This document shows, in pieces, positions 21,369 to 33,137 of a DNA stretch of 64,000 bases (position 1 is the stretch's first letter; the number at the start of each line of letters is the position of its first letter). The DNA is taken from contig NZ_SMAK01000004.1 in the NCBI RefSeq assembly GCF_004346195.1, positions 1 to 64,000 of the forward strand. Direction: 5' to 3'. The notes beneath the pieces are model-generated. The model was not told the DNA's origin and searched no databases. It was given only the letters and a program-made list of their open reading frames with translations. The translations under genes were made by a program, and so were the position numbers. This DNA comes from Tepidamorphus gemmatus (GTDB taxonomy: Bacteria > Pseudomonadota > Alphaproteobacteria > Rhizobiales > Tepidamorphaceae).

Positions 21369-23422
21369 CAGCGGACGCCCCCCGCGAACATGTACCAGGT
21401 GATCAGGGCCGTCACCCCGATCAGCATGGCAAAGGCATAGTGGTAGAGGTAGCCGGTCTGGAGTCGGACCACCTTGCGGGTCACGTCGAGCACGCGCGCC
21501 GAGATGCCGTCAGGACCGAATCCGTCGATCAGCCAGCCATCGCCCTTCTTCCACAGGAAACGGCCGACCCATTTCGTGGGCCGCACGAACAGAAAGTCGT
21601 AGATCTCGTCGAAGTACCACTTGTTGAGAAGGAAGCGGTACAGGACGTCAAACTGGCGCGCGAGCGCGCCCGGCGTTGCCGGACTGACGACGTAGAAATA
21701 CCAGGCCAGGCCGAGGCCGAGGAGCATCGCCACGGTCGGCGTCCAGACGATCAGCGCCGGCACCTCGTGCATGTCGTGCAGGATGTGGTTCTCCTCCGAC
21801 AGGTAGAGTGCGCCACGCCAGAACGCCTCATATCCCTCGCCCATGAACAGGGATTTGAAGGCGAGGCCCGCACCCAAGGCGCCGACGGCCAGCACCGCAA
21901 GCGGAACCAGCATGACCGGCGGCGACTCGTGGACATGATGCAGCACGTCGGACGGCGCGCGCGACTTGCCGTGGAACGTCATGAAGATCAGTCGCCATGA
22001 ATAGAATGCCGTCAGCAGCGCGGCGAAGGTGGTCAGTCCGAAGGCATAGCCAGCCATCGGGTTGTGGCCGACATAGGTCGCCTCGATGATCGCATCCTTC
22101 GACACCCAGCCGGCGGTCAACGGGAAGCCCGTCAGCGCCAGCGTTCCGATGATCATCATCCAGTAGGTGAAGGGGATCAGTTTCCTGAGACCGCCCATCC
22201 GGCGCATGTCCTGCTCATCGGACATTGCATGGATCACCGAGCCTGATCCGAGGAACAGCAAAGCCTTGAAGAAGGCATGGGTGAACAGGTGGAAGATGCC
22301 GATCGAATAGGCGCCCACGCCGAGCGCGGCGAACATGTAGCCGAGCTGCGAGCAGGTCGAATAGGCGATCACCCGCTTGATGTCGTTCTGGACGAGCCCG
22401 ACTGTCGCCGCGAAGAATGCCGTGGTCGCTCCGACGAAGGTGACGACCGTCAGCGCCGTCTCCGACAGCTCGAACATCGGCGACAGACGGGCGACCATGA
22501 AGACACCGGCCGTCACCATCGTCGCCGCGTGGATCAGCGCCGAAACCGGCGTCGGACCCTCCATGGCGTCCGGCAGCCAGGTGTGCAGCAGGAACTGCGC
22601 CGACTTGCCCATCGCGCCCATGAACAGCAGGAGACACATGACGGTCAGCGCGTCGATGTCGGCCCCGAAGATGTGGATGGTTCGACCGGTTGCGTCAGCG
22701 GCGTTGGCAAAGACGGCGTCGAAGGAGATCGAGCCGTAGATCATGAACACGCCGAAGATGCCCAGCGCAAAGCCGAAATCGCCGACGCGATTGACCACAA
22801 ACGCCTTGATCGCCGCGGCGTTCGCCGAGGGCCGCTGATACCAGAAGCCGATCAGCAGATACGAGGCGAGGCCGACGCCTTCCCAGCCAAAGAACATCTG
22901 CAGGAAGTTGTCAGCCGTCACCAGCATCAGCATGGCGAAGGTGAACAGCGATAGATACGCGAAGAACCTCGGCCGATGCGGGTCGTGCGACATGTAGCCG
23001 ATCGAGTACATGTGGACGAGCGCCGAGACGGTGGTGACCACCACCAGCATGACGACCGTCAGCGTGTCGATCCGGAAGGCCCACTCCGCCGTCAGCGACC
23101 CCGACACGACCCATGGCAGGACCTGCACGCGGGCATCGTTGCCGTTGATGCCGACATCGACGAAGGATACCCAGGAGAGGATCGCCGAGACGATGAGACA
23201 GCCCGTGGTGATCAGTTCGGCGGCACGCGATCCCTCGGCCGCCTCGTGATGGTCGTGGTGCCCGCCATGCCCATCACCGTGATAGGGCGCACCAGCATGT
23301 CCGCCCCCATGTCCGGAATGCATATCGATCCCGGCAGGATGGCGCTTGCGCGCACCCAGGAGCGTGATCAGTCCGGCGAGGATCGCACCGATCAGCGGCA
23401 GGAAGACGATCGCCGAATACAT
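21368..23422 (-). CDS. nuoL: NADH-quinone oxidoreductase subunit L
   Basis: The distal antiporter-like subunit of complex I, with the long lateral helix that couples the membrane arm. The 684-residue product has the [19 protein letters not shown] motif, [20 protein letters not shown] and [21 protein letters not shown], followed by a long C-terminal extension as expected. An unusual His-rich stretch lies after the first helix (about residues 35-62; [17 protein letters not shown] and then [10 protein letters not shown]), on a loop whose length varies in this family; it might bind metal ions but nothing shows this directly. Confidence 0.97.
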   Translation of the reverse strand: MYSAIVFLPLIGAILAGLITLLGARKRHPAGIDMHSGHGGGHAGAPYHGDGHGGHHDHHEAAEGSRAAELITTGCLIVSAILSWVSFVDVGINGNDARVQVLPWVVSGSLTAEWAFRIDTLTVVMLVVVTTVSALVHMYSIGYMSHDPHRPRFFAYLSLFTFAMLMLVTADNFLQMFFGWEGVGLASYLLIGFWYQRPSANAAAIKAFVVNRVGDFGFALGIFGVFMIYGSISFDAVFANAADATGRTIHIFGADIDALTVMCLLLFMGAMGKSAQFLLHTWLPDAMEGPTPVSALIHAATMVTAGVFMVARLSPMFELSETALTVVTFVGATTAFFAATVGLVQNDIKRVIAYSTCSQLGYMFAALGVGAYSIGIFHLFTHAFFKALLFLGSGSVIHAMSDEQDMRRMGGLRKLIPFTYWMMIIGTLALTGFPLTAGWVSKDAIIEATYVGHNPMAGYAFGLTTFAALLTAFYSWRLIFMTFHGKSRAPSDVLHHVHESPPVMLVPLAVLAVGALGAGLAFKSLFMGEGYEAFWRGALYLSEENHILHDMHEVPALIVWTPTVAMLLGLGLAWYFYVVSPATPGALARQFDVLYRFLLNKWYFDEIYDFLFVRPTKWVGRFLWKKGDGWLIDGFGPDGISARVLDVTRKVVRLQTGYLYHYAFAMLIGVTALITWYMFAGGVR

Positions 23423-23429
23423 CCCGGCC

Positions 23430-23738
23430 TCAGCCCTTCATCATGTTGATGTCCTCGACCTCGATCGAGCCGCGGTTGCGGAAGAAGACGACCAGGATCG
23501 CCAGGCCGATGGCGGCCTCGGCAGCGGCGACAGTGAGGACGAGAAGCGCGAAGACCTGGCCGACGAGATCGCCGAGATGCGCCGAAAACGCCACCAGGTT
23601 GATATTGACCGCGAGCAGCATCAGCTCGACCGACATCAGGATGACGATGACGTTCTTGCGATTGATGAAGATGCCGAAGATGCCGATCGTGAACAGGATC
23701 GCGGCGACGGCCAGGTAGTTGGAGAGATCGACTGCCAT
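23430..23738 (-). CDS. nuoK: NADH-quinone oxidoreductase subunit K
   Basis: A 102-residue complex I membrane subunit with three helices. It carries the conserved Glu in the second helix ([19 protein letters not shown]) and the second Glu in [12 protein letters not shown], both part of the proton-transfer path. I start at the ATG at 23738, which leaves two bases to the nuoJ stop; the longer open frame upstream overlaps nuoJ. The C-terminus ([12 protein letters not shown]) is typical of alphaproteobacterial NuoK. Confidence 0.97.
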   Translation of the reverse strand: MAVDLSNYLAVAAILFTIGIFGIFINRKNVIVILMSVELMLLAVNINLVAFSAHLGDLVGQVFALLVLTVAAAEAAIGLAILVVFFRNRGSIEVEDINMMKG

Positions 23739-23740
23739 CC

Positions 23741-24355
23741 TCAAAGCCCCTTGCCGCTCTCGACCCGGCGGACCTCGATGGCGGCCTCGCGGGTGCGCCC
23801 GACCTGGGCGGCGATCGACTGGCGCTTGACGTTCTCCTTGTGGCGCAGCGTCAGCACAATCGCGCCGACCATCGCGACCAGCAGAACGAGCCCGGACAGC
23901 TGGAAGAAGAAGACGTAGCGCGTGTAGAGGACGAGGCCCAGTGCCTCGATGTTGCTCGTCTCCGTGGGCACGGGAATCGGTGCAGTGGCCGTCGCCGTGA
24001 TATCGGGGCTTATCACCCATCCGCCGACAACCAGCAGCAGCTCGACCAGCAGGATCAGCCCGATCAGCCCGCCGACCGGCAGATAATCGAGGAAGCCCTC
24101 GCGCAGCTGAACGAAATCGACGTCCAGCATCATGACCACGAAAAGGAACAGCACCATCACCGCGCCGACATAGACGACGAGCAGGATCAGCGCCAGGAAC
24201 TCGGCCCCGAGCAGCAGGAACAGGCCGGCAGCGTTGAAGAAGGCGAGAATCAGGAACAGCACCGAGTGGACCGGATTGCGCGACCCGATCACCATGACCG
24301 CAGAGGCAATCATCACCGCTGCGAACAGGTAGAAGAAGGCTGTCGCAAGGATCAT
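23741..24355 (-). CDS. nuoJ: NADH-quinone oxidoreductase subunit J
   Basis: A 204-residue membrane subunit of complex I with five predicted helices. The conserved third-helix region reads [20 protein letters not shown], including the Tyr-Val-Gly-Ala pattern linked to the pi-bulge that couples quinone reduction to pumping. The C-terminal tail after the last helix is charged and variable. It is preceded by nuoI with a gap of about 110 bases, the largest within the nuo cluster; I see no gene in that gap. Confidence 0.96.
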   Translation of the reverse strand: MILATAFFYLFAAVMIASAVMVIGSRNPVHSVLFLILAFFNAAGLFLLLGAEFLALILLVVYVGAVMVLFLFVVMMLDVDFVQLREGFLDYLPVGGLIGLILLVELLLVVGGWVISPDITATATAPIPVPTETSNIEALGLVLYTRYVFFFQLSGLVLLVAMVGAIVLTLRHKENVKRQSIAAQVGRTREAAIEVRRVESGKGL

Positions 24356-24466
24356 GTCAGGATGGTCCCCCGGGGGAAGGCGACAGGCCGGAACTCCGGC
24401 GCTGCGGCCTCTATAGAACGGTTCCCGATACGCGTCTACCGACGCCGGGACATGTGGATTTCGGTC

Positions 24467-24958
24467 TCAGCGATAGGGTGCGTCGAGCTCGATGCTGCGG
24501 GCGATCTCGCGTTCCCAGCGCTCGCCATTTGCCAGCAGACGCTCCTTGTCGAAGTAGAGCTCCTCGCGCGTCTCGACGGCAAATTCGAAGTTCGGTCCCT
24601 CGACGATTGCATCGACTGGGCAGGCTTCCTGACAGAAGCCGCAGTAGATGCACTTGACCATGTCGATGTCGTAGCGCGTGGTGCGGCGCGTTCCGTCGTT
24701 CCGGCGCGGCCCGGCCTCGATCGTGATCGCCTGGGCGGGGCATATCGCCTCGCACAGCTTGCACGCGATGCAGCGCTCCTCCCCGTTCGGATAGCGCCTC
24801 AGCGCGTGCTCGCCCCGGAAGCGCGGTGATGTCGGCCCCTTCTCGAAGGGATAGTTCAGCGTCGCCTTCGGCTTGAAGAAGTATCGCATCGCCAGGAAGA
24901 ACGCCGAGACGAACTCCTTCAGGAAGATCGACCGCGCGGCCTGATCGAGCCTCGCCAT
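24467..24958 (-). CDS. nuoI: NADH-quinone oxidoreductase subunit I
   Basis: Peripheral-arm subunit carrying the two [4Fe-4S] clusters N6a and N6b. From ATG 24958 the product is 163 residues, with cluster motifs [13 protein letters not shown] and [13 protein letters not shown], and an amphipathic N-terminus ([17 protein letters not shown]) that packs on the membrane arm. The frame is open much further upstream, but that part runs antisense to nuoH helices in another frame and has no family similarity. It follows nuoH with a 20-base gap. Confidence 0.97.
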   Translation of the reverse strand: MARLDQAARSIFLKEFVSAFFLAMRYFFKPKATLNYPFEKGPTSPRFRGEHALRRYPNGEERCIACKLCEAICPAQAITIEAGPRRNDGTRRTTRYDIDMVKCIYCGFCQEACPVDAIVEGPNFEFAVETREELYFDKERLLANGERWEREIARSIELDAPYR

Positions 24959-24978
24959 GGTTACTCCTCGATCTTTGC

Positions 24979-26001
24979 TCAGGGCGCCCAGCCGGTCAGC
25001 TGCAACACGGCAGCCACGGCGACGACCATGAACAGGGAAATAGGCAGGAACACCTTCCAGCCAAGGCGCATAAGCTGGTCGTAGCGATAGCGCGGCACCA
25101 TCGCCTTGACCATCGCGAACATGAAGAAGACCAGGCAGACCTTCAGCACGAACCAGATGACGCCAGGCACCCAGGTGAACGGAGCCACGTCGAAGGGCGG
25201 CAGCCATCCGCCAAGGAACAGGATCGTCGTCAGCGCGCACATCAGTACGATCGCGACGTACTCGCCGAGCATGAACAGGAGGTAGGGTGTCGACGAGTAT
25301 TCGACCATGAAGCCGGCGACGAGCTCGGACTCCGCCTCGGTCAGATCGAACGGCGGACGATTCGTTTCGGCCAGCGCCGAGATGAAGAAGATCACGAACA
25401 TCGGCAGAAGCGGCAGCCAGAACCAGCCGAACAGGCCCCAGTCGCTGCGTTGCGCCTCGACGATGGCGGTCAGATTCAATGACCCGACGCACAACAGAAC
25501 CGTGATCAGCACGAAGCCGATCGAGACCTCGTAGGACACCATCTGCGCGGCGGCGCGTAGCGCACTGAGGAACGGATACTTCGAGTTCGACGCCCAGCCG
25601 CCCATGATGACGCCGTAAACGCCGAGCGAGGAGATCGCGAAGATGTAGAGGATGCCGAGATTGATGTCGGCGATTACCCACCCGGAATCGACCGGAACCA
25701 CGGCCCAGGCCGATAGTGCCAGCACGCAGGTCACCAGCGGTGCCAGCAGGAACACGCCCTTGTTGGCACCGTCCGGGATCACCGGCTCCTTGAAAACGAA
25801 CTTGAGCAGGTCGGCAAACGACTGCAACAGGCCAAAGGCGCCCACGACGTTGGGTCCGCGCCTGAGCTGGACGGCCGCCCAGATCTTGCGGTCGGCGAGG
25901 AGCAGATACGCAATGATCAACAGCAGGCAGACAAGCAGCAGGACGCTCTGACCGATCATGACGAGCAGCGGCCAGAGCCAGGTCGAGAAGAAGTCAGCCA
26001 T
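24979..26001 (-). CDS. nuoH: NADH-quinone oxidoreductase subunit H
   Basis: Membrane subunit that anchors the peripheral arm and lines the quinone chamber. The 340-residue product has eight predicted helices, the conserved [19 protein letters not shown] loop, and the acidic [19 protein letters not shown] segment that forms part of the proton entry route. It overlaps the nuoG 3' end by eight bases, so translation of the two is probably coupled. Confidence 0.97.
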   Translation of the reverse strand: MADFFSTWLWPLLVMIGQSVLLLVCLLLIIAYLLLADRKIWAAVQLRRGPNVVGAFGLLQSFADLLKFVFKEPVIPDGANKGVFLLAPLVTCVLALSAWAVVPVDSGWVIADINLGILYIFAISSLGVYGVIMGGWASNSKYPFLSALRAAAQMVSYEVSIGFVLITVLLCVGSLNLTAIVEAQRSDWGLFGWFWLPLLPMFVIFFISALAETNRPPFDLTEAESELVAGFMVEYSSTPYLLFMLGEYVAIVLMCALTTILFLGGWLPPFDVAPFTWVPGVIWFVLKVCLVFFMFAMVKAMVPRYRYDQLMRLGWKVFLPISLFMVVAVAAVLQLTGWAP

Positions 26002-28105
26002 GGGTCCCGGTCGCCCCCTCGCGCCGCGCCCGCGCCAGCGCGCTCATCTCGGCCATGACAGCCGAGGCGCGGGCGATCGGATTGGTCAGGTAGAAATCGG
26101 ATATGACGGTGACAAAGCTCGCTTTCGTCAGCTTGCCGCCGCGCTGTGCGAGGTTGCCGACGGCTGCGGCATCGGCCGGCTCGATAACGCCCAGACGGCC
26201 AAGGTGCGGGTGGTCCTGGTAGAGCCGGGCGCGAAGCTGGTCCAGCGTATCGAACGGCAGTCGATGCCCCAGACTGTCCGACAGCGCCCGCAGGATGGCC
26301 CAGTCCTCGCGGGCATCACCAGGCGGGAAAGCGGCACGGTTGGCGAGTTGGACCCGGCCCTCGGTGTTCACATAGGTGCCTGACTTCTCCGTGTAGGCCG
26401 CCCCCGGCAGGATCACGTCGGCACGGTGGGCACCTCGGTCGCCGTGGGTGCCGATATAGACGACAAAGGCTCCGGCCGGCACGTCGATCTCGTCTGCGCC
26501 GAGAAGGAACAGGACGTCGAGGTCCCCCTTGGCCGAGGCATCGAGCATCGCGGCAACGTCGCGGCCGCCCTCCCCCGGGACCATGCCGAGATCGAGCCCA
26601 CCGGCGCGGGACGCCGCCGAATGCAGGACACAGAAGCCGTTCCAACCGACGTCCCCCTCGGGACCGACCGCACCGACGTCGACGGCGAGCTTCGCGGCAA
26701 GGGAGAGCACTGCGGCTCCGTCGGGGCGCGTGAGCGCACCCTGGCCGACGATCACCATAGGCCGCTCGGCGGACTTCAGCGTATCGGCAAAGCTGCCGAC
26801 GCCATCCGCCAGCTCCGCCAGCGTCTCGGGCCCTGCGCCGAGATAATCGTAGCCGTAGGTGAGATCCGGGCGGTCTCCCAGAACGACCCCAACCTTCAGC
26901 CGGCCGGTCAGCCAGCGGCGACGGATGCGGGCATTGAGCACCGTCGCCTCGAGACGCGGATTGGTGCCGACCAGCAGGACGGCGTCGGCGGTGTCGATGC
27001 CGGCGATGGTCGCGTTGAACAGATAGGAGGCGCGTCCGGCCGCCGGGTCGAGCGCCGCACCGTCCTGCCGGCAGTCGATCGAGGTGACACCGAGTGACGA
27101 CATCAGCCCCTTCAGCGCATACATCTCCTCGACGGCGGCGAGATCGCCGACGATCGCGCCGATTCGTTGCGGCGACGTGCCCTTAACCTTCTCCGCCACC
27201 CGGGCGAAGGCCTCCGGCCAGGTCGCGGCACGCAAACGGCCGCCGTCGCGCACATAGGGCCGATCGAGCCGCTGGGTCCTGAGTCCGTCCCAGATGAAGC
27301 GGGTCTTGTCGGAGATCCATTCCTCGTTGACGTCCTCGTTGAGGCGCGGCAGGACCCGCATCACCTCACGGCCACGCACGTCAACGCGGATCGCCGAACC
27401 GACCGCGTCCATGACGTCGACCGATTCGGTCTTCTGCAGTTCCCACGGCCGCGCCTGGAAGGCATAGGGTCTCGAGGTGAGGGCTCCGACCGGACACAGG
27501 TCGATCACGTTGCCCTGCAGTTCGGACGACATGGCGCTCTCGAGATAGGTCGTGATCTCCATGTCCTCGCCGCGCCCGATGGCGCCGAGTTCCGGAACGC
27601 CGGCGACCTCCGTGACGAAGCGGATGCAGCGGGTGCAATGAATGCACCGCGTCATGATCGTCTTGACCAGCGGTCCGATATACTTGTCCTCGACCGCGCG
27701 CTTGTTCTCGTGGAAGCGGCTGGAATCCACCCCGTAGGCCATCGCCTGGTCCTGCAGGTCGCATTCCCCACCCTGATCGCAGATCGGACAATCGAGCGGA
27801 TGGTTGATGAGCAGGAACTCCATCACCCCCTCGCGCGCCTTCTTGACCATCGGTGTCCGCGTCATGACCTCGGGCGGCTCGCCGTTCGGGCCGGGCCTGA
27901 GGTCGCGAACCGCCATTGCGCAGGAGGCGACCGGCTTCGGAGCCCCCTTTACCTGCACGAGGCACATTCGGCAGTTGCCTGCGACCGACAGGCGCTCGTG
28001 GAAGCAGAAGCGCGGGATTTCCGCGCCGGCCTCCTCGCAAGCCTGCAGCAGCGTGAACTCGGCCGGTACCTCGACCTCGGTGCCGTCGACGATCAGTCTG
28101 GACAT
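25994..28105 (-). CDS. nuoG: NADH-quinone oxidoreductase subunit G
   Basis: Largest peripheral subunit. The 703-residue product starts with a [2Fe-2S] ferredoxin-like domain ([15 protein letters not shown]), continues with [15 protein letters not shown] and [11 protein letters not shown] for the N4/N5 clusters, and then a molybdopterin oxidoreductase-like fold that has lost its cofactor role, as in all NuoG. There is no extra N7 cluster motif, fitting the alphaproteobacterial type. The gene is separated from nuoF by a small unassigned ORF (28127-28336). Confidence 0.96.
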   Translation of the reverse strand: MSRLIVDGTEVEVPAEFTLLQACEEAGAEIPRFCFHERLSVAGNCRMCLVQVKGAPKPVASCAMAVRDLRPGPNGEPPEVMTRTPMVKKAREGVMEFLLINHPLDCPICDQGGECDLQDQAMAYGVDSSRFHENKRAVEDKYIGPLVKTIMTRCIHCTRCIRFVTEVAGVPELGAIGRGEDMEITTYLESAMSSELQGNVIDLCPVGALTSRPYAFQARPWELQKTESVDVMDAVGSAIRVDVRGREVMRVLPRLNEDVNEEWISDKTRFIWDGLRTQRLDRPYVRDGGRLRAATWPEAFARVAEKVKGTSPQRIGAIVGDLAAVEEMYALKGLMSSLGVTSIDCRQDGAALDPAAGRASYLFNATIAGIDTADAVLLVGTNPRLEATVLNARIRRRWLTGRLKVGVVLGDRPDLTYGYDYLGAGPETLAELADGVGSFADTLKSAERPMVIVGQGALTRPDGAAVLSLAAKLAVDVGAVGPEGDVGWNGFCVLHSAASRAGGLDLGMVPGEGGRDVAAMLDASAKGDLDVLFLLGADEIDVPAGAFVVYIGTHGDRGAHRADVILPGAAYTEKSGTYVNTEGRVQLANRAAFPPGDAREDWAILRALSDSLGHRLPFDTLDQLRARLYQDHPHLGRLGVIEPADAAAVGNLAQRGGKLTKASFVTVISDFYLTNPIARASAVMAEMSALARARREGATGTHG

Positions 28106-28126
28106 GGCGCTTCCGTGGTCTCCGGT

Positions 28127-28336
28127 TCAGTGCAGCTCGACAAGGTTCAACTGGCGTTCCATGCGCCCGCCCCGCATCTCCATTGGGGCCAATGGCCGGT
28201 CGGTGCCCGCCCGGGTGTCCGCCAACATCGTCATGCCTTGCTTCAAGACGTGCTCGACGTCGAACAGACGATCGATCTTTCCATTCGGCCTTCGCAGGAA
28301 CTGCAAGACGATGTCGATCCGGTCGGTTGCCGTCAT
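28127..28336 (-). CDS. Small unassigned protein between nuoF and nuoG
   Basis: A 69-residue frame that fills the 240-base gap between nuoF (stop at 28345) and nuoG (start at 28105), on the same strand and with few spare bases at either end. The product is soluble and basic, starts MTATDRIDIVLQFLRRPNGK and contains no motif I recognise. Codon usage resembles the flanking nuo genes. It may be an accessory or assembly factor for complex I, or a genus-specific insert; that is inference from position only. Confidence 0.6.
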   Translation of the reverse strand: MTATDRIDIVLQFLRRPNGKIDRLFDVEHVLKQGMTMLADTRAGTDRPLAPMEMRGGRMERQLNLVELH

Positions 28337-28344
28337 TTCGCCCC

Positions 28345-29646
28345 CTACTCAGCCGCCTCAAGGACCGGTGCGCCCTTGGCGCGCGCCGAGAATTCGTCGA
28401 TTCGCCGCTCGATCTCCGGACGGAAATGGCGGATCAGCCCCTGGATTGGCCATGCCGCCGCGTCGCCCAGCGCGCAGATGGTGTGACCCTCCACCTGGTA
28501 GGTGACGTCGAGCAGCATGTCGATCTCGCGCTTGTGCGCCTCGCCGCGGGCCATGCGGTCCATGACACGCCACATCCAGCCCGTGCCCTCACGGCATGGT
28601 GTGCACTGGCCGCAGCTCTCGTGCTTGTAAAAGTAGGACAGGCGAGCAATGGCGCGGACAATGTCGGTCGACTTGTCCATGACGATCACCGCGGCCGTGC
28701 CGAGGCCGGACTTCACGTCGCGCAGCGAATCGAAGTCCATCGACAGGTTCTGGCACAGCTCGGCAGGCAGGCAGGGAACCGACGAGCCGCCGGGAATGAC
28801 GGCAAGCAGATTGTCCCAGCCGCCACGGACGCCGCCGGCGTGCTTCTCGAGGAGCTCGCGCAGCGGGATGCCCATCTCCTCCTCGACGTTACACGGCGTG
28901 TTCACGTGGCCGGAGATGCAGAACAGCTTGGTGCCGGTGTTGTTCGGCTTGCCGAGACCCGCGAACCAGGCTGCGCCGCGCCGCAGAATGGTCGGCGCCA
29001 CCGCGATCGACTCGACATTGTTGACCGTGGTCGGACAGCCATAAAGACCGGCATTGGCCGGGAACGGCGGTTTCAGCCGCGGCATCCCCTTCTTACCCTC
29101 GAGACTTTCGAGCAGCGCGGTCTCTTCGCCGCAGATGTAGGCACCGGCGCCGTGATGGACGTAGATGTCGAAATCCCAGCCGTTCCTGTTGTTCTTGCCC
29201 ACGAGGCGGGCCTCGTAAGCCTCCTCGATCGCATATTCGAGATGCTCGCGCTCGCGGATGAACTCACCGCGCACGTAGATGTAACAGACATGCGCACGCA
29301 TCGCGAAGGAGGCGATCATGCAGCCTTCGATGAGCTGGTGCGGCTCGAAGCGCATGATGTCCCGGTCCTTGCAGGTGCCGGGTTCGGATTCGTCTGCGTT
29401 GACGACCAGATAGTGCGGCCGATCTCCCACCTCCTTGGGCATGAACGACCACTTGAGCCCTGTCGGAAAGCCGGCACCGCCCCGCCCCCTCAGGCCCGAG
29501 GCCTTGATCTGCTCGATGATCCAGTCCGGTCCGTTGGCAATGATCTCCCGGGTGTTCGACCAGGTGCCGCGGCTCAGCGCGCCCTTCAGGCGCCAGTCGT
29601 GGAGGCCGTAGAGGTTGGTAAAGATGCGGTCCTTGTCGGAAAGCAT
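28345..29646 (-). CDS. nuoF: NADH-quinone oxidoreductase subunit F
   Basis: The NADH-binding flavoprotein of complex I, carrying FMN and the [4Fe-4S] cluster N3. The 433-residue product has the NADH/FMN motif [15 protein letters not shown], the [19 protein letters not shown] block and the cluster motif [12 protein letters not shown] near residues 340-352. Length and ends are typical. It starts only a few bases after the nuoE stop (29650). Confidence 0.97.
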   Translation of the reverse strand: MLSDKDRIFTNLYGLHDWRLKGALSRGTWSNTREIIANGPDWIIEQIKASGLRGRGGAGFPTGLKWSFMPKEVGDRPHYLVVNADESEPGTCKDRDIMRFEPHQLIEGCMIASFAMRAHVCYIYVRGEFIREREHLEYAIEEAYEARLVGKNNRNGWDFDIYVHHGAGAYICGEETALLESLEGKKGMPRLKPPFPANAGLYGCPTTVNNVESIAVAPTILRRGAAWFAGLGKPNNTGTKLFCISGHVNTPCNVEEEMGIPLRELLEKHAGGVRGGWDNLLAVIPGGSSVPCLPAELCQNLSMDFDSLRDVKSGLGTAAVIVMDKSTDIVRAIARLSYFYKHESCGQCTPCREGTGWMWRVMDRMARGEAHKREIDMLLDVTYQVEGHTICALGDAAAWPIQGLIRHFRPEIERRIDEFSARAKGAPVLEAAE

Positions 29647-29649
29647 GGT

Positions 29650-30729
29650 TCAATCGTCCTTTCCGTACCGCTTGGAGAAATCGGTCTCACCGCCGCTGGC
29701 GAGCGTCCTGGCCTGCTCGATCCACTTCTCCCGGCCGATGCGCCCCCTGAACTTCAGATATCCATCTATCCAGGCGACGTTGTCCTCATTCCATGCAGCG
29801 ATCTGGTCGTAGTGGAAGATGCCGAGCGAGTGAAGGATGCCTTCAATCTTGGGTCCGATTCCCGAAATCCGCTTCAGATCGTCCGGCTTGCCGTCGCGCG
29901 CGGCCTTGAGACCCTCCGGCTTGTGGCTATCGTCCAACACAGGGGCGCCGGCTTCGGGTTGCTGCGTACCGTCAGGCAAGCGGGCGGCTTCCGCCTCCGG
30001 CCTGTCGGACAGCCTGGGGCGGCCGGCATTCTGACGCCGCGCCTTCGGCGTCTCCGGTGCCTCACGCGTGGCCGCCTCGCCATGCGCCTTGCTCGCAGCA
30101 TGCGATTTTGATTCGGCGAGCCCGTAGATCGCCGGATCGGTCAAGGCTATCGGTCCGCCGAGCGGTGCGGAATAATGCCGACCGTTCTGCGGTCCCGGCT
30201 TTGGCGTGTTGCCCGAGGCGAAGCTGTCGAGCAACGCCTCGAAACTCTCCGGTGTCAGGTCCTCGTAGGTGTCCTTGAACACCTGGACCATCGGCGCGTT
30301 GACGCAGGCGCCCAGACACTCGACCTCCTCCCAAGAGAAGTCGCCGTCCGGCGAGACTTCGTGCTGGTGCTCGGCGATCCGGCGTTTGCAGATCGCGATC
30401 AGGTCGCCCGCCCCGCGCAGCATGCACGGCGTCGTGCCGCAAACCTGCACATGCGCCTTCCGCCCGACCGGCTGCAGCTGGAACATGGTATAGAAGGTGG
30501 CGATCTCGTAGACGCGGATGTATGGCATTGACAGCATGTCGGCCACGTAACGGATGGCCGGCTCCGTCACCCAGCCTTCCTGCTCCTGCGCCTTCCACAG
30601 CAGCGGGATCACCGCAGATGCCTGGCGCCCCTCGGGATACCGCCCGATCATCTTGCGCGCCCAGGCCAGATTGGCCTCGGTGAACGCAAAATCCGCAGGC
30701 TGCTCGTGCCAGAGTCGACGTACGGCCAT
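29650..30729 (-). CDS. nuoE: NADH-quinone oxidoreductase subunit E with C-terminal HhH extension
   Basis: Peripheral subunit carrying the [2Fe-2S] cluster N1a. The first 170 residues are a normal NuoE with CGTTPC and CLGACVNAP providing the four cluster cysteines. After residue 190 comes a low-complexity, Ala/Glu/Arg-rich linker and then a compact C-terminal domain ([20 protein letters not shown] and following) that looks like a helix-hairpin-helix fold. The total of 359 residues is about twice the E. coli length; long NuoE proteins of this kind are, to my knowledge, common in Hyphomicrobiales. I start at ATG 30729, one base after the nuoD stop. Confidence 0.95.
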   Translation of the reverse strand: MAVRRLWHEQPADFAFTEANLAWARKMIGRYPEGRQASAVIPLLWKAQEQEGWVTEPAIRYVADMLSMPYIRVYEIATFYTMFQLQPVGRKAHVQVCGTTPCMLRGAGDLIAICKRRIAEHQHEVSPDGDFSWEEVECLGACVNAPMVQVFKDTYEDLTPESFEALLDSFASGNTPKPGPQNGRHYSAPLGGPIALTDPAIYGLAESKSHAASKAHGEAATREAPETPKARRQNAGRPRLSDRPEAEAARLPDGTQQPEAGAPVLDDSHKPEGLKAARDGKPDDLKRISGIGPKIEGILHSLGIFHYDQIAAWNEDNVAWIDGYLKFRGRIGREKWIEQARTLASGGETDFSKRYGKDD

Positions 30730-30730
30730 A

Positions 30731-31921
30731 TCAGCGATCCACCTCGCCGAACACGATATCGAGCGAGCCGAGCACGGCGGAGACATCCGCCAGCATGTGG
30801 CCGCGACACAGGAAATCCATCGCCTGCAGATGGGCGAAGCCGGGCGCCCGGATCTTGCAGCGATACGGCTTGTTCGAGCCGTCGGAGACGAGATAGACCC
30901 CGAATTCGCCCTTTGGCGCCTCGACCGCCGCATACACCTGTCCGGCAGGCACCTTGTAGCCCTCAGTGTAGAGCTTGAAGTGATGGATGAGCGCTTCCAT
31001 GGAGCGCTTCATTTCGCTGCGCTTGGGCGGCACGATCTTGTGGTCGGTCGAAGATACCGGTCCCTGCCCCTCGGGCCGACGCAACTTCTCGAGACACTGC
31101 TTCATGATGGCAACCGACTGTCGCATCTCCTCCATGCGGATGAGATAGCGGTCGTAGCAGTCGCCGTTCTTGCCGACCGGAATGTCAAATTTCAGCTCGC
31201 TGTAGCACTCGTAGGGCTGCGCCTTGCGCAGGTCCCAGGCGGCTCCCGAACCGCGCACCATCACGCCCGAAAAGCCCCAGGACCAGGCATCCTCGAGGCT
31301 GACGACGCCGATGTCGACGTTGCGCTGCTTGAAGATGCGGTTTTCGGTGAGAAGTCCCTCGATATCGTCGCAAACCTTCAGAAACGGATCGCAGAAAGCC
31401 CAGATATCGTCGATGAGCTGCGGCGGAAGATCCTGATGCACGCCGCCGGGCCGGAAATAGGCCGCGTGCATGCGCGCCCCAGACGCGCGCTCATAGAAGA
31501 CCATCAGCTTCTCGCGCTCCTCGAACCCCCACAACGGCGGGGTGAGCGCGCCAACGTCCATCGCCTGCGTCGTGACGTTGAGCAGATGCGACAGCAGCCG
31601 ACCGATCTCCGAATACAGCACCCGGATCAGCTGACCGCGCTTCGGCACCTCGATGCCGAGCAGACGCTCGACGGCAAGCGCGAAGGCATGCTCCTGGTTC
31701 ATCGGCGCGACATAGTCGAGCCGGTCGAAATACGGGACCGCCTGCAGGTAGGTCTTGTACTCGATCAGCTTCTCGGTGCCACGGTGCAACAGCCCGATAT
31801 GCGGATCGACGCGCTCCACGACCTCTCCATCAAGCTCCAGCACCAAACGCAAAACACCATGCGCCGCAGGGTGTTGCGGACCAAAGTTGATGGAGAAGTT
31901 GCGAACGTCTACTTCTGGCAT
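30731..31921 (-). CDS. nuoD: NADH-quinone oxidoreductase subunit D
   Basis: The 49-kDa-type subunit that, with NuoB, forms the ubiquinone-reduction site. The 396-residue product begins with [20 protein letters not shown], the family signature whose His contacts quinone, and ends with the FGEVDR C-terminus seen throughout the family. NuoC and NuoD are separate genes here (not fused as in E. coli). The gap to nuoC is seven bases. Confidence 0.97.
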   Translation of the reverse strand: MPEVDVRNFSINFGPQHPAAHGVLRLVLELDGEVVERVDPHIGLLHRGTEKLIEYKTYLQAVPYFDRLDYVAPMNQEHAFALAVERLLGIEVPKRGQLIRVLYSEIGRLLSHLLNVTTQAMDVGALTPPLWGFEEREKLMVFYERASGARMHAAYFRPGGVHQDLPPQLIDDIWAFCDPFLKVCDDIEGLLTENRIFKQRNVDIGVVSLEDAWSWGFSGVMVRGSGAAWDLRKAQPYECYSELKFDIPVGKNGDCYDRYLIRMEEMRQSVAIMKQCLEKLRRPEGQGPVSSTDHKIVPPKRSEMKRSMEALIHHFKLYTEGYKVPAGQVYAAVEAPKGEFGVYLVSDGSNKPYRCKIRAPGFAHLQAMDFLCRGHMLADVSAVLGSLDIVFGEVDR

Positions 31922-31928
31922 GGTGGGC

Positions 31929-32531
31929 TCACTGCTTCGCCTTCTCGTCCCCGGGCAGCAGGTAGTCGGTCCCCTCCCAGGGCGAGAGGAAGTCGAAGTT
32001 GCGGAATTCCTGGTTGAGCCGGACCGGCTCGTAGGCCACGCGCTTGGCGGCGGCGTCGTAGCGCACCTCGACGAAGCCGGTAAGCGGGAAGTCCTTGCGC
32101 AGCGGATGCCCCTCGAAGCCGTAATCGGTCAGCAGGCGCCGAAGGTCGGGATGGCCAGAGAACAGCACGCCGAACAGATCGTACGTCTCGCGCTCGAACC
32201 ACAGCGCACCGGGCCAGATCTCGGTCAGGCTCGGCACCGGGGTCATGTCGTCGGTCTCAACCCGAACCCGGATCCGCTGGTTCTGGCGCGGGCTCAGCAG
32301 GTGATAGACGACGTCGAATCGCTTCTCGCGCTCGGGGTAGTCCACCCCGCAGGCATCGATGAAGCACACGAACTGGCAGCGGATGTCATCGTGCAGGAAG
32401 CGCGCGGTCTCGACGAGCCGCTCCAACGGCACGGTGACCGTCAACTCGCCATGCGCCACGACCCAATCGAGCCGCTCGCCCCCGAGAGATTGGGCAATAT
32501 ACTCGCCGAGTTCCGTCAGCGCTTCGTCCAT
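31929..32531 (-). CDS. nuoC: NADH-quinone oxidoreductase subunit C
   Basis: The 30-kDa-type peripheral subunit, with no cofactor. The 200-residue product has the signature [20 protein letters not shown] followed by the [20 protein letters not shown] block that is nearly invariant in the family. It lies between nuoB (24-base gap) and nuoD. Confidence 0.97.
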   Translation of the reverse strand: MDEALTELGEYIAQSLGGERLDWVVAHGELTVTVPLERLVETARFLHDDIRCQFVCFIDACGVDYPEREKRFDVVYHLLSPRQNQRIRVRVETDDMTPVPSLTEIWPGALWFERETYDLFGVLFSGHPDLRRLLTDYGFEGHPLRKDFPLTGFVEVRYDAAAKRVAYEPVRLNQEFRNFDFLSPWEGTDYLLPGDEKAKQ

Positions 32532-32555
32532 GCCAGTGCTCCGAGAGGCGCCAGG

Positions 32556-33137
32556 TCAGCGCTCGATGGTGCCGGTCCGTCTGATCTTCTTCTGCAGCAG
32601 CAGCACGCCGTACAGAAGCGCCTCGGCCGTCGGCGGACAGCCCGGCACATAGACATCGATCGGAACCACGCGATCGCACCCCCTCACGACCGAATAGGAA
32701 TAGTGATAGTAGCCGCCCCCGTTCGCGCACGAGCCCATCGAAATGACGTAGCGAGGCTCCGGCATCTGGTCGTAGACCTTGCGCAGCGCAGGGGCCATCT
32801 TGTTGGTCAGCGTGCCAGCGACGATCATCACGTCCGACTGGCGCGGGCTGGCGCGCGGCGCAAAGCCCAACCGTTCCGCATCGTAGCGCGGCATCGACAT
32901 CTGCATCATCTCGACCGCGCAGCAAGCGAGGCCGAAGGTCATCCACATCAGCGAGCCGGTGCGCGCCCAGGTGATGAGGGCATCGGTCGCGGTGACGAGG
33001 AACCCCTTGTCGGCGAGCTCGGCGTTGACACCAGTGAAGAACGGATCGTCGGCACCAACCGGCCGGCCGGCCGCATCGACGAGGCCCTTGGGCTTCGGCG
33101 CGACGAGCGTATCGTCGGAACTGCGGATCAATCCCAT
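32556..33137 (-). CDS. nuoB: NADH-quinone oxidoreductase subunit B
   Basis: Carries the terminal cluster N2 that reduces ubiquinone. From ATG 33137 the product is 193 residues, with the adjacent cysteines in [11 protein letters not shown] and the later [20 protein letters not shown] and [14 protein letters not shown] motifs that supply the remaining ligands. GGGAG lies seven bases before this ATG, which is why I prefer it over the upstream start at 33158. The gene overlaps the nuoA 3' end by about ten bases. Confidence 0.97.
   Translation of the reverse strand: MGLIRSSDDTLVAPKPKGLVDAAGRPVGADDPFFTGVNAELADKGFLVTATDALITWARTGSLMWMTFGLACCAVEMMQMSMPRYDAERLGFAPRASPRQSDVMIVAGTLTNKMAPALRKVYDQMPEPRYVISMGSCANGGGYYHYSYSVVRGCDRVVPIDVYVPGCPPTAEALLYGVLLLQKKIRRTGTIER

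Noticed and set aside
19590-21440. A 616-codon plus-strand frame opposite nuoN and nuoM
   Set aside because: Highly charged shadow of two hydrophobic membrane genes; no domain seen.
24967-25681. Long upstream extension of the nuoI frame
   Set aside because: It overlaps nuoH in another frame and lacks similarity; NuoI begins at the ATG at 24958.
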